Positions 8,197 to 17,049 of a stretch of 34,005 nt of DNA are shown here, one piece after another. Positions within the stretch are counted from its first letter, which is position 1. Every line of letters starts with the position of its first letter. The stretch is from Rhodanobacter sp. (lineage in GTDB: Bacteria; Pseudomonadota; Gammaproteobacteria; Xanthomonadales; Rhodanobacteraceae). The stretch spans positions 1 through 34,005 of the forward strand of contig SCRO01000026.1 of the NCBI GenBank assembly GCA_004298505.1. Direction: 5' to 3'. The translations under genes and the position numbers were made by a program. The notes beneath the pieces are model-generated. The model was given only the letters and a program-made list of their open reading frames with translations, had not been told where the DNA came from and did not search any database.

Positions 8197-11100
8197 GCGC
8201 GCAGACACCGCCCGAAGGGATGTCGCCGCGCCCGACGTCGCTGATCAACCGCATCGTCGCGTTCGCGTTGCAGCAACGCCTGCTGATGGTGCTGCTGGCG
8301 CTGGGCCTGGCTGGCGCCGGGGTGTGGGCCTACAACACCTTGCCGATGGATGCGTACCCGAACCTGTCGCCGCCGATGGTGGACATCGTGGCGCAGTGGC
8401 CGGGACATTCGGCGGAGGAGGTGGAACGGCTGATCACGGTGCCGATGGAGCTCGGCCTGAATGCGATCCCCGGGCTGGTCACCAAGCGCTCCATTTCGCT
8501 GTACGGCCTGTCCGACGTCACGCTGACCTTCGCGGACGGCACCGATCCATACTTTGCGCGCCAGCGCGTCTATAACCGGCTGCCGGGCATCACCTTGCCC
8601 GAGGGCGTGGCGCCGTCGATGTCGCCGATGTCGCCGCCGTCGGGGCTGGTCTATCGCTACGTGTTGCAGAGCACCGATCGCTCGCCGATGGAGCTGAAGA
8701 CGATCAACGACTGGGTGGTCGCGCCGCAGTACCGCTCGGTACCCGGCGTGGCGGATGACTCCGGCTTCGGCGGCGGCACCATGCAATACCAGGTACTGCT
8801 GAATCCGGTGAAGATCGCCGCACTGGGCATGTCGGTGGCGCAGGTGGAAGCGGCGCTGGCGGCCAACAATAGCAACGCGGGCGGTGGCTTCTACTCGCAG
8901 GGCGGGCAGTTCTTCTACGTGCGCGGATTGGGCCGGCTCGAGACGGTGCAGGATATCGGCGACGTGGTGCTGGCCGTGCACAACGGCACGCCCGTCCTGG
9001 TGAAGAACGTCGGCACAGTGAAAATCGGCATCGCGCCGCGCCTGGGCGAGTTCGGCTACATGAACCAGGACGATGCGGTGGAGGGCGTGGTGCTGGCACT
9101 GACCGGCTCGAAGACCGAGAACGTGCTGCAGCGGGTCGAGGCCAAGACGCGCGAGCTCAACAGCGCCATCCTGCCCAAGGATGTGAAGGTCCACCCGTTC
9201 TACGACCTCACCAATCTGATCCAGCAGACCAAGGCGGTGGTGATGCATAACCTGCTGCTGGGCATGTTGCTGGTGATCGCCGTGCTGATCTTCTTCCTCT
9301 ACGACGTACGCGCCGGCCTGATCGTGGCCGTGACGATCCCGCTGGCGCTGTTGTTCGCATTCGTCTGCCTGGATCTGAAGGGCGCCTCGGCCAACCTGCT
9401 GTCGATTGGCGCGGTGGATTTCGGCATTCTGGTCGATGGCGCGATCTTCATGGTCGAGAACATCTTTCGCGAGCTGGCCGCGCGGCGCGGCACCGAGTTC
9501 AACATCAGGGAAGTCATCCAGAGCGCCGCTTCGGAAGTGGATCGCCCGCTGGTCTACGCGGTGGCGGTGATCGTGGCCAGCTTCCTGCCGATCTACGTGC
9601 TCAGCGGGCCCTCCGGCACGTTGTTCAAACCGATGGCCGACACCATGATCTTCGCCCTGGTCGGCTCACTGCTGGTCACGCTGACCTTGCTGCCGGTGCT
9701 GTGCGCGCTGTTCATGCGCCGCGGCGTGCGCGAACGGCGCAACACGATCTACGACAAGTTCAAGCGGTGGTACGTGCGCTCGCTTGAACGCATGCAGCGC
9801 CATGCGTGGCGGGCGACCGGAGCCGCGGTGCTGCTGCTGGTGCTGGCGCTGGTGCTGATGCGCGGTATCGGCGCCGAGTTCATGCCGCATCTGGACGAAG
9901 GCTCGCTGTGGGTACGCGCGACGATGCCGTACACCATTTCCTTCGACGAGGCGTCGAAGATCTCGCCGCAGATCCGCCAAATCCTGCGTTCGTTCCCCGA
10001 GGTCACCACAGTTGCCTCGGAGCTTGGCCGTCCGGACGACGGTACCGATTCCACCGGTTTCTTCAACGACGAGTTCTTCGTCGGCCTGAAGCCGTATTCG
10101 CAGTGGGACGGCAAGTACCGCAGCAAGCAGGACCTGATCGAGGCGATCGACAAGAAGCTGCAGGTGTTCCCCGGCATCCAGTTCAACTACACCCAGCCCG
10201 CCGAGGATGCGGTGGACGAAGCCGAGACCGGTCTGAAGAGCGCGCTGGCGGTGAAGATCTACGGGCCGGATCTGCACACGCTGCAGGCCAAGGGCAAGGC
10301 GATCAAGCAGGTGATGGAGAAGGTACGCGGCATCACCGACGTGACCTTGGTGCATGAACTCGGCCAGCCGAACCTCGCGATCAAGATCGACCGCGCGAAG
10401 ATCGCCCGCTACGGGATCAACGTCGACGACATCAACAAGCTGATCGAGGCGGCGATCGGCGGCGACGTGGCCACCCAAGTGGCGCAGGGCGACAAGCAGT
10501 TCGACCTGCTGGTGCGCCTGGAGCCACAGTACCGCGGCAACCCGCAGCAGATCGGCGAGATCCTGGTGGCCACGCCCGGCGGCCAGCAGATTCCGCTGAA
10601 GGAGCTGGCTGATATCAGCGTCGCCAACGGCGCCTCCTTCATCTATCGCGAGAACGGTTCGCGCTATATCGGCGTGCAGTTCTCGGTGACCGGACGCGAC
10701 CTCGCCGGTGCCGTCAACGATGCGATCACGCAGGTCGCCCATGACGTGAAGATGCCGCACGGCTATCGGCTGGAGTGGGGCGGCGAGTACCAGGAGTACA
10801 CCGCCTCGCGTGCGCAGATGAAGGTAATCCTGCCGCTGACCCTGCTGTTGATCTTCGGCTTGTTGTTCGTGCTCTACGGCAACTTCAAGTTCCCGTTCAT
10901 CACCGTCGTCGGCGTGCTGTTGTCCGCCCCGTTCGGCGCGATCGTGGCGATGTGGCTCACCGGCACGCCGTTCTCGGTGTCCTCGGGTATCGGTTTCATC
11001 GTGCTGTTCGGCGTCTCGGTGCTGACCGGCGTGGTCTATATCTCGTGCGTCAACGAACTGCGCCTGGGCGGTATGGAGATCGGCAAGGCCATACACGAAG

Positions 11101-11318
11101 CGGCGATCCTGCGCCTGCGCCCGATCACGATGACCGCGCTGGTGGCGGCGCTGGGCCTGCTGCCGGCGGCGATCGCCAGCGGCGTCGGTACCGACTCGCA
11201 ACGTCCGTTCGCACTGGTGATCGTGGCCGGTATGCTGTCGCGACTGCTGATCGGCATGTTCCTGATGCCGGCGCTGTATGCGCTGGTGGCGCGGCCGCAG
11301 GACCGGCTGCAGGTGTGA
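8193..11318 (+). CDS. Heavy-metal efflux RND permease (CzcA family)
   Basis: 1041-residue proton-driven inner membrane transporter with twelve expected transmembrane helices and two large periplasmic loops. In TM4 it has DFGILVDGAIFMVEN with D409, D415 and E422, matching the acidic residues essential for proton-driven transport in CzcA. This is the signature of the HME subgroup that exports divalent cations such as Zn, Co and Cd. The N-terminal segment reads ALQQRLLMVLLALGLAGAG, and C-terminal helices include FGVSVLTGVVYISCVNELR. ATG 8193 overlaps the adaptor stop (ATGA). The order channel-adaptor-pump is the czcCBA order. No two-component regulator is adjacent, so control may rest on the AT-rich site before the operon. 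The metal specificity is not determined. Confidence 0.92.
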   Translation: MSAQTPPEGMSPRPTSLINRIVAFALQQRLLMVLLALGLAGAGVWAYNTLPMDAYPNLSPPMVDIVAQWPGHSAEEVERLITVPMELGLNAIPGLVTKRSISLYGLSDVTLTFADGTDPYFARQRVYNRLPGITLPEGVAPSMSPMSPPSGLVYRYVLQSTDRSPMELKTINDWVVAPQYRSVPGVADDSGFGGGTMQYQVLLNPVKIAALGMSVAQVEAALAANNSNAGGGFYSQGGQFFYVRGLGRLETVQDIGDVVLAVHNGTPVLVKNVGTVKIGIAPRLGEFGYMNQDDAVEGVVLALTGSKTENVLQRVEAKTRELNSAILPKDVKVHPFYDLTNLIQQTKAVVMHNLLLGMLLVIAVLIFFLYDVRAGLIVAVTIPLALLFAFVCLDLKGASANLLSIGAVDFGILVDGAIFMVENIFRELAARRGTEFNIREVIQSAASEVDRPLVYAVAVIVASFLPIYVLSGPSGTLFKPMADTMIFALVGSLLVTLTLLPVLCALFMRRGVRERRNTIYDKFKRWYVRSLERMQRHAWRATGAAVLLLVLALVLMRGIGAEFMPHLDEGSLWVRATMPYTISFDEASKISPQIRQILRSFPEVTTVASELGRPDDGTDSTGFFNDEFFVGLKPYSQWDGKYRSKQDLIEAIDKKLQVFPGIQFNYTQPAEDAVDEAETGLKSALAVKIYGPDLHTLQAKGKAIKQVMEKVRGITDVTLVHELGQPNLAIKIDRAKIARYGINVDDINKLIEAAIGGDVATQVAQGDKQFDLLVRLEPQYRGNPQQIGEILVATPGGQQIPLKELADISVANGASFIYRENGSRYIGVQFSVTGRDLAGAVNDAITQVAHDVKMPHGYRLEWGGEYQEYTASRAQMKVILPLTLLLIFGLLFVLYGNFKFPFITVVGVLLSAPFGAIVAMWLTGTPFSVSSGIGFIVLFGVSVLTGVVYISCVNELRLGGMEIGKAIHEAAILRLRPITMTALVAALGLLPAAIASGVGTDSQRPFALVIVAGMLSRLLIGMFLMPALYALVARPQDRLQV

Positions 11319-11399
11319 CAGGATTGGCGGCGGTTTGCTAGGCCTGGGTCTGTAGGTCTGGTCGCCTGATGCCATCGTCAGGGACGTGGCTTGGTCCCG

Positions 11400-11948
11400 C
11401 TACCAACGAAATTGCAGGCGCAACAACTTCAATCTACCGCCACTCGCCGCTTCGATCGCATCCATGCCTGAATCGCATGATACGAACGTCAAGTCACGTT
11501 CAATGGCCTGTGCGCATTGCCAAAGATCGTTTTCCTGAGTTTTCAATGCGCGACCAGTGAATTCGTCGATCCAGTTCTCGGGGTTGCCCCAACCCTTGTT
11601 GGAGCGCCGCTGGAGGCGCTTCGGCAAGAACTTCGCAACGACCGCCGCCTTGAGATGTGCGTACTCTTGTGCCGTAGCCCGCGTGATTTCCAGTGGAACG
11701 TGCTTGTCGGCTGCGTTGATGACTTGACTCAGATTGGCCAGCGCGGCGTGTCGCTGGGCGGCGTGGGCAAGGGCCAGTCCGAAGCGCAACTCGGCGATCG
11801 CGACAACCGAGAGCAGCTTGCGGCTGTTCGATGACAGCGAAGCTTCCCGTGCCTTCACTTTTCCATGATCGGCATGTGTCGCCTCGAGCATTCGAGACAA
11901 CACGCTGGTGTCGATCAGGTAATCGACGCTGGCGTTGCCTGCTGTCAC
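11400..11948 (-). CDS. PIN-domain nuclease (VapC-like), last gene of HTH-methyltransferase-PIN operon
   Basis: 182-residue PIN-domain protein, predicted Mg-dependent ribonuclease or nuclease. All expected acidic positions are present: D13 in YLIDTSVLSR, E53 in VVAIAELRFG, D141 in QENDLWQ and D159/D163 in FVSCDSGMD. It is longer than an ordinary VapC (about 130-150) because of a basic insert around residues 105-133 (KFLPKRLQRRSNKGW). GTG 11948 is selected because it overlaps the methyltransferase stop in a GTGA; an open frame continues 66 bp further upstream but would overlap more. No VapB-like antitoxin is adjacent; the upstream partner is an adenine methyltransferase. The protein could be a VapC-type toxin silenced by its neighbours or the effector of a restriction-like system. 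Family call is good; function is inferred. Confidence 0.82.
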   Translation of the reverse strand: MTAGNASVDYLIDTSVLSRMLEATHADHGKVKAREASLSSNSRKLLSVVAIAELRFGLALAHAAQRHAALANLSQVINAADKHVPLEITRATAQEYAHLKAAVVAKFLPKRLQRRSNKGWGNPENWIDEFTGRALKTQENDLWQCAQAIERDLTFVSCDSGMDAIEAASGGRLKLLRLQFRW

Positions 11949-14455
11949 GGAAGGAAGCTCGCCACTGACTCGCTTTCGTTGGCCGGCAGAGGACGAAACG
12001 TCTTCCCGACCCATGCCCCTCGTGTGTCATCGAATCGCCTCGCCAGCATTTCTGCCAGCGTGCGTGCCATACCGCCGCTGTCTTCAGGATATCCACCGAA
12101 CACGCCCTGCAGCGGCCGCTTCGCTCCCTTGAAATATCTCAGGAGTTGACGCTGCAGTCTTGGCGGCAAGTCGTACGCTGACAGGATCGCGGCATCGAGC
12201 GCCAGCAGGGCTGCGGTCAGCTCATCGTCGGAACTGGCCGACAGAATGCCTCGCGTGTGCGCCAATTGACGAACATGATCGATCAGTGGGCGAAGCGCCT
12301 GTGGGTCGAGTTCGTGCGGGATCGGCAGGGCCTCCAGCACCTCTAGTCGGAAACGCTTTCGAAGGTCGAAATTGCTGACGTAGGCCGAGGTTATAGGCGA
12401 GTTCATCAACGCTTCGATGGCGAACAGCCAAGCGTCACCTGATTCTTTCGGCCACGCTCCCGCCAACTGCTGCGAGAACACCAATCCATCCAAGTCGGCA
12501 GTTGCCGCCAACCGCCACGCCCCCCGGGACTTGCGCGCGGCATTGAAGATGATCTTCGGTCGATCCCAAGGCAATGCCAGCGCCCCGCCTCGCAGATTGT
12601 TGGGTCGACAATCGAGGTAGACCGGAGCAATCTCGGTGAACTGGAACAGGTTGCGGCTACTGTGCAAACCGGATTTGAAACCTGCCCTGGGAGTGGGGGA
12701 CACGGCTTGGGCTTGGTAGCCCGATGTCCATTCAAGACCCCGGTGCAACTCCACGATAGACCCGAGGGTCGGGTAATTGGCGAGCCACTCCCAGAGTTCG
12801 GCTAACTCCGGCACCCAAAGGTTTCCCTCCGCTTGTGCTGGAACCGACCAGAAATCCCGGGTGCGGAATACAGGTCTATGCCGGCCAGTGAGGAAGTCTC
12901 CCCGTTCCGCATCAGTCACCGTGGCGGAACGCACGGTAACCATTCGGGCTTCGTTCTTGGGCCGGGGCTCACGCGCGACCAGCAGAGCCGATTCGAAATC
13001 GGCTTGCACGAACACGCGATCGGGTAGCGACACCAGTTCGACCTGCCCGAACTGACGCTCGATGCGTTGGCGCAGCTTGGCGTACTGGCTATCGGAAATC
13101 ACCGCGTGCGGCATGACGAAGGCCAGCGCGGATGGCTTGCTGTCCAGCACGGTGCTCAGCATCTGGATCGGCTTGTGGACGGAGGTAGAGAACGCATCCG
13201 GATAACGCTGGCGCTCCGCCGGCTTGAACTTTTCGAACGGCGGATTGCAAACCACCACCATCCCGGACTCAAGCTGGGAGGCAAGCGCGTTCTTTGCGAA
13301 CAGGTCGGTGGTTCGGATATCCCAACCATTGCTACTCGGGTAGTCCGCGAGAACCAGCGACAGACTAGCGACCTCACGGGCGAACGGATCGACGTCGGCG
13401 CCCCTGAGCCTTCGAACGAGAAAAGCATGGCGCTGGGCTTCGGTCCACTCCCGCGGCAGACGGTTGCGGACTTTCGCCAGTGCCGCCACAAGCAGCACGC
13501 CTGCGCCGCAAAAAGGCTCATAAATCTTCGGAACTTCCTTGCCATGACGGCCCAGATCCAGCCGCGAAACCAGAAATTCGGCCACGGCTCGCGGCGTGCT
13601 GTGGGTGCCCAGTTCCTGACGGGAGGCTTCGGAGACTAGTGTGTTCTCGTAGACGAACGCCAAGTCATCCGCCGAAATATGGGCGAAGCTCACATCGTCG
13701 CGCAACGCCAGCCATGCTTCTTCGAGGCGCTGGCGGGCAATTCCCTTGCCCGGCTCGGCTGCATACTCCAAGCCGTAGTGCCCAGTGATGGCATCGAGGA
13801 TCCCCGCAGCATCATCGACCGGCCACTTCTTACCGACCGGGTGTCCACGATCCAGGATGATTTTGGCCGCCACGAAATAGAAGCAAGCTCTGTAGGCTCG
13901 CCGATAGTCGGACGCGGCGGTACGCAAAGGTGTCGCCAGAGTCTTGAGGGTGCGAGTGATGATGCGATCCAGGCGTTCCTGGGTATGCGCCTCAATCAGC
14001 TTCAGGAGCCCGCTTGCCTCAAAGATGTTGCCTTGCTCCGGAACATCCCACAGTCCGCTCAGCTTGGCTTGATGGATGCGATCCGGGGCCCAAGCTTGGC
14101 GATTGCGCTCGAACAGCTGGCCGAGGTCCGCCAGCGGGTGCACTGCCTCCCGCACGGGGCCGGCGGGGTCCCACGTATTCCAGACTTCCACCTGGCCGGC
14201 CTGAATACATAGCCAGATACCGGCGCCAAGCGCACGATGCGCCTGGATCTGCGCAGATGTATCCACGCCCCCGGTGAGCACGCCAAAGGCCGCGTTCCGG
14301 TACGAGGGCGGGGTATCGGTAAAAACCGCCATCGGAACGACGCGCTGCGGAGCATCCGGCAACAGCATGTCGGCGAACCGATAGTTCCTCGACAAGGCGT
14401 TGACCGGATATCCGAGCTTCCGGAATTGTTTGGTGAGTTGGGTGATGGCGTTCAT
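11945..14455 (-). CDS. Adenine-specific N6 DNA methyltransferase, large stand-alone type
   Basis: 836-residue predicted SAM-dependent adenine-N6 methyltransferase. The SAM motif I is YEPFCGAGVLLVAAL at residues 312-326 and the catalytic motif IV is NPPF at 404-407, an order and spacing like gamma-class type I or type IIG enzymes. Residues 1-280 form a domain I do not recognise with certainty; IWLCIQAGQVEVWNTW resembles regions beside R-M N-terminal nuclease-like domains, but no PD-ExK triad is clear. Residues 540-760 (LHRGLEWTSGYQAQAV onwards) look like a target-recognition region. No helicase or HsdS partner is present. ATG 14455 overlaps the HTH gene stop (ATGA) and its own stop overlaps the PIN start (GTGA). 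The coding DNA looks less GC-rich than the neighbouring trp genes, consistent with horizontal transfer. Confidence 0.85.
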   Translation of the reverse strand: MNAITQLTKQFRKLGYPVNALSRNYRFADMLLPDAPQRVVPMAVFTDTPPSYRNAAFGVLTGGVDTSAQIQAHRALGAGIWLCIQAGQVEVWNTWDPAGPVREAVHPLADLGQLFERNRQAWAPDRIHQAKLSGLWDVPEQGNIFEASGLLKLIEAHTQERLDRIITRTLKTLATPLRTAASDYRRAYRACFYFVAAKIILDRGHPVGKKWPVDDAAGILDAITGHYGLEYAAEPGKGIARQRLEEAWLALRDDVSFAHISADDLAFVYENTLVSEASRQELGTHSTPRAVAEFLVSRLDLGRHGKEVPKIYEPFCGAGVLLVAALAKVRNRLPREWTEAQRHAFLVRRLRGADVDPFAREVASLSLVLADYPSSNGWDIRTTDLFAKNALASQLESGMVVVCNPPFEKFKPAERQRYPDAFSTSVHKPIQMLSTVLDSKPSALAFVMPHAVISDSQYAKLRQRIERQFGQVELVSLPDRVFVQADFESALLVAREPRPKNEARMVTVRSATVTDAERGDFLTGRHRPVFRTRDFWSVPAQAEGNLWVPELAELWEWLANYPTLGSIVELHRGLEWTSGYQAQAVSPTPRAGFKSGLHSSRNLFQFTEIAPVYLDCRPNNLRGGALALPWDRPKIIFNAARKSRGAWRLAATADLDGLVFSQQLAGAWPKESGDAWLFAIEALMNSPITSAYVSNFDLRKRFRLEVLEALPIPHELDPQALRPLIDHVRQLAHTRGILSASSDDELTAALLALDAAILSAYDLPPRLQRQLLRYFKGAKRPLQGVFGGYPEDSGGMARTLAEMLARRFDDTRGAWVGKTFRPLPANESESVASFLP

Positions 14456-14961
14456 TGGGCCCGTCCTTTAGCCGTTGCTGACCGTTTGAAAGGGACATTC
14501 CCGGAAACCCCCATCAACGGGAATTCCAGAGGCGTTTGCAGACCCGGACCACGGCTACCAAACAACTGTGCGCTCAACTCCCGCGCCAGAAGTCCGATAG
14601 GCAGCAATACCGCGCCGTTGGGCCAACGAAGTACCGTGCCGTCAGCAATCAGTTCCCAGCGCCCCGTTGCCAGGTCATGGGCGAGGAACGATTGCTCAAT
14701 GCGCGACCAAGATTCTTCGGCGCAGAGGGTAAACAATTCCGCTGCGGAGCCTTCCAGCCGGCCAATCCGGCCACCCGTTCCCTCCACCCATGCCTGAAGC
14801 ACTTTCAGCGCCAGCAGATCACCCGCTGAGAAACAGGGGTGATGCGCGGAGCGCCCCTTCAGTGGCGGTAGAACACCACGCCAGTGCCTTACGGCTTGAG
14901 ACGACAGACCAGTAACTTCCATGGCGAACTGGAGGGTATAGGGGTGTTCGCGCGCGGCCAT
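14452..14961 (-). CDS. MerR-like helix-turn-helix protein, first gene of the methyltransferase-PIN operon
   Basis: 169-residue protein with an N-terminal MerR-like helix-turn-helix: YTLQFAMEVTGLSSQAVRHW followed by a turn and CFSAGDLLALKVLQAW, which is the second helix pair of this fold (residues 8-60). The remaining part is not recognised; it has a moderately hydrophobic stretch with WPNGAVLLPIGLLARELSAQ. ATG 14961 follows a G-rich stretch (GGGGGGGATCG) that may serve as a weak ribosome-binding site. Two 11-bp dyads lie 27-59 bp upstream, on the presumed promoter, which suggests autoregulation. The 4-bp ATGA overlap with the methyltransferase supports a shared transcript and stoichiometric translation. 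It may be a repressor or a specificity partner of the methyltransferase. Confidence 0.75.
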   Translation of the reverse strand: MAAREHPYTLQFAMEVTGLSSQAVRHWRGVLPPLKGRSAHHPCFSAGDLLALKVLQAWVEGTGGRIGRLEGSAAELFTLCAEESWSRIEQSFLAHDLATGRWELIADGTVLRWPNGAVLLPIGLLARELSAQLFGSRGPGLQTPLEFPLMGVSGNVPFKRSATAKGRAQ

Positions 14962-14987
14962 TCGATCCCCCCCAGCTTAAAAAGGGT

Positions 14988-15020
14988 TGTTGCCAACATA
15001 GCCAAATGTTGTTGGCAACA
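14988..15020. promoter_or_regulatory. Paired 11-bp dyad operators upstream of the HTH gene
   Basis: Two copies of TGTTG(C/G)CAACA, at 14988-14998 and 15010-15020, each a perfect 5-bp inverted repeat around one base. The centres are 22 bp apart, about two helical turns, so two dimers would bind on the same face. They overlap the -10 and reach the -35 of the predicted promoter. The obvious ligand is the HTH protein encoded just downstream; that link is inference. Confidence 0.65.
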
Positions 15021-15023
15021 CAA
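14995..15023 (-). promoter_or_regulatory. Predicted promoter of the HTH-methyltransferase-PIN operon
   Basis: On the minus strand, TTGTGT (15023-15018) and TATGTT (15000-14995) are separated by exactly 17 bp, a plausible sigma-70 arrangement about 34 bp before the ATG. Agreement with the consensus is moderate (3 of 6 and 4 of 6), so support comes mainly from spacing and position. Confidence 0.4.
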
Positions 15024-15227
15024 TACCTGGCGCTGGTGTGCAGTGAGCTTGGCGTCCATCTCCAAAAACGCGGGCATCACTGTCTCGTTGTTTGGCTGTT
15101 TCCGGTATGGGTGAGCTATGCACGGTGGACGCTGTTTTGTTCGGCTAGACATGGATACGTGCAAAAATGACGCCCCGGCGCGGGCACTGTTCACCTGCGC
15201 GGGGTATCAACACAATTTACTGGTATC

Positions 15228-15233
15228 TATACT
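15228..15233 (+). promoter_or_regulatory. Possible -10 element before trpG; rest of 15024-15292 has no gene
   Basis: The gene-free stretch between the HTH gene and trpG (14962-15292) contains the two dyads, then no supported gene. TATACT at 15228-15233 lies 60 bp before trpG and is the best -10 candidate; no good -35 is seen. The only short frame in the leader (ATG 15238, seven codons) has no tryptophan, so I see no classical trp attenuator. Confidence 0.25.
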
Positions 15234-15292
15234 GCTATGAATTCTGTTTTGCCGTCATGACACTTAAATTGAAACGAAGAGATACGCCGCTT

Positions 15293-15889
15293 ATGCTCTT
15301 GATGATCGACAACTACGACAGTTTTACCTACAACCTCGTGCAGTACCTGGGTGAGCTCGGGCAGGAGGTGAAGGTGGTGCGCAACGACGCGATCGACGTG
15401 GCCGGCATCCGGGCGCTGGCGCCTTCGCACATCATGATTTCGCCGGGGCCGGGCACGCCGGACGACTCGGGCGTGTCGCTGGACGTATTGCGCGAGCTGG
15501 CTGGGGTGATTCCGGTGTTCGGCGTGTGCCTGGGGCATCAGGCAATCGGCCAGGTGTTCGGCGGCAAGGTGATCCGCGCCAAGCAGATCATGCATGGCAA
15601 GACGTCGCCGGTGCGCCATCGCGGGCGGGGCGTGTTCGCCAGCCTGCCCGATCCATTCGAGGCCACGCGTTACCACTCGCTGGTGGTAGAGCAATCGTCG
15701 CTGCCCGATTGTCTTGAGGTCACCGCGTGGACGGAGAACCCGGACGGCTCGATCGACGAGATCATGGGCCTGCGCCACAAGACGCTGCCGGTCGAGGGCG
15801 TGCAGTTCCACCCGGAGTCGATCCTGACCCGGCACGGCCATGACTTGCTGCGCAACTTCCTGGGGCTGCCGCTGCAGATGGCGGCATGA
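15293..15889 (+). CDS. trpG: Anthranilate synthase component II (glutamine amidotransferase, TrpG/PabA)
   Basis: 198-residue class I glutamine amidotransferase that releases ammonia from glutamine for TrpE in the first step of tryptophan synthesis; in some organisms the same subunit serves PabB for folate. The catalytic triad is visible: C79 in FGVCLGHQ, H173 and E175 in VQFHPES. The N-terminus [14 protein letters not shown] is typical; ATG 15293 is chosen, but ATG 15302 (MIDNYDS) or ATG 15257 are possible since no strong ribosome-binding site decides. The stop overlaps trpD in ATGA. No trpE is in the window; upstream lies the accessory minus-strand operon, so trpE must be elsewhere or left of the insertion. 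Confidence 0.93.
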   Translation: MLLMIDNYDSFTYNLVQYLGELGQEVKVVRNDAIDVAGIRALAPSHIMISPGPGTPDDSGVSLDVLRELAGVIPVFGVCLGHQAIGQVFGGKVIRAKQIMHGKTSPVRHRGRGVFASLPDPFEATRYHSLVVEQSSLPDCLEVTAWTENPDGSIDEIMGLRHKTLPVEGVQFHPESILTRHGHDLLRNFLGLPLQMAA

Positions 15890-16962
15890 AGGGCGAACTC
15901 GTGGGCAAGGGCGGACGCGAGACCACGATTACGCCGCAGGAGGCCCTGCAGCGCACGATCGAGCATCGCGAGATCTTTCATGACGAGATGATCGCGCTGA
16001 TGCGCCAGATCATGCGCGGCGAGGTGAGTGCGCTGATGACGGCGGCGATCATCACCGGCCTGCGCGTGAAGAAGGAAACCGTCGGCGAGATCACCGGCGC
16101 GGCGCGGGTGATGCGCGAGCTGTCGGACAAGGTGGTGGTCGCCGGCGACCGTAGCCACCTGCTCGACATCGTGGGCACCGGTGGCGATGGGGCCTCCAGC
16201 TTCAACATTTCCACCGCCTCGATGTTCGTGGCGGCCGCGGCCGGCGCGCGGGTGGCCAAGCATGGCGGGCGCAGCGTGTCGTCGAAGTCTGGCAGTGCCG
16301 ACGTGCTGCAGTCGCTCGGTGCGTCGATCGACCTGACCGCGGCACAGGTGGCGCAGTGCATGGATGAAACCGGTATCGGCTTCATGTTTGCGCCCAACCA
16401 TCACCCGGCGATGAAGGTGGTGGCGCCGGTACGGCGCGAGATGGGCGTGCGCACGCTGTTCAACATCCTGGGGCCGTTGACCAATCCGGCCGATGCACCG
16501 AATATCCTGATGGGCGTGTTCCATCCGGACCTGGTCGGTATCCAGATTCGCGTGCTGCAGGCGCTGGGCGCGCGCAACGCGTTGGTGGTGTGGGGTCGCG
16601 ACGGCATGGATGAGATCTCGCTCGGTGCGGCCACCATGGTCGGCGAGCTGCGCGATGGCATGGTGCGCGAATACGAGGTGGAGCCAGAGGATTTCGGCCT
16701 GGCGATGGCGTCCAGCCGCAACCTGCGGGTGGGCAACGCGGAGGAATCGAAGGCCATGCTGCTGGATGCACTGCGCGGGCATGCGGGCGTGCCGCACGAC
16801 GTCGTCTGCCTGAATGCGGGAGCTGCCCTGTATGCTGCTGGCGTGGTCGACGGCATCCAGGCCGGCATCGAACTGGCCCGCGCCACGATCGCGAGTGGCG
16901 CCGCACATGAAAAGATGCAAGCCTTCGTGGCGGTTACCCGACGCTTGGCGGCGATATCGTGA
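15886..16962 (+). CDS. trpD: Anthranilate phosphoribosyltransferase
   Basis: Transfers phosphoribose from PRPP to anthranilate, the second step of tryptophan synthesis. The 358 residues include the PRPP-binding glycine-rich motif [16 protein letters not shown], the [20 protein letters not shown] segment and ILGPLTNPA, all characteristic of TrpD. The ATG overlaps the trpG stop by 4 bp, giving coupled translation. An N-terminal extension of about ten residues ([13 protein letters not shown]) precedes the normal start region [13 protein letters not shown] and may or may not be translated. Confidence 0.95.
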   Translation: MKGELVGKGGRETTITPQEALQRTIEHREIFHDEMIALMRQIMRGEVSALMTAAIITGLRVKKETVGEITGAARVMRELSDKVVVAGDRSHLLDIVGTGGDGASSFNISTASMFVAAAAGARVAKHGGRSVSSKSGSADVLQSLGASIDLTAAQVAQCMDETGIGFMFAPNHHPAMKVVAPVRREMGVRTLFNILGPLTNPADAPNILMGVFHPDLVGIQIRVLQALGARNALVVWGRDGMDEISLGAATMVGELRDGMVREYEVEPEDFGLAMASSRNLRVGNAEESKAMLLDALRGHAGVPHDVVCLNAGAALYAAGVVDGIQAGIELARATIASGAAHEKMQAFVAVTRRLAAIS

Positions 16963-17049
16963 GCGCGACATCGGGGGATCGCGGCAAACGGCTTACGTCG
17001 TGCGCCATCGCGCATTAGGATGCACTCACAACCCACCAAACGAGATGCC

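Noticed and set aside
12160-12378. Small plus-strand frames across the methyltransferase gene
   Set aside because: They are antisense to a gene with clear methyltransferase motifs and lack ribosome-binding sites.
15238-15261. Seven-codon frame in the trpG leader as trp attenuator peptide
   Set aside because: It contains no Trp codons and no terminator/antiterminator pair is visible.
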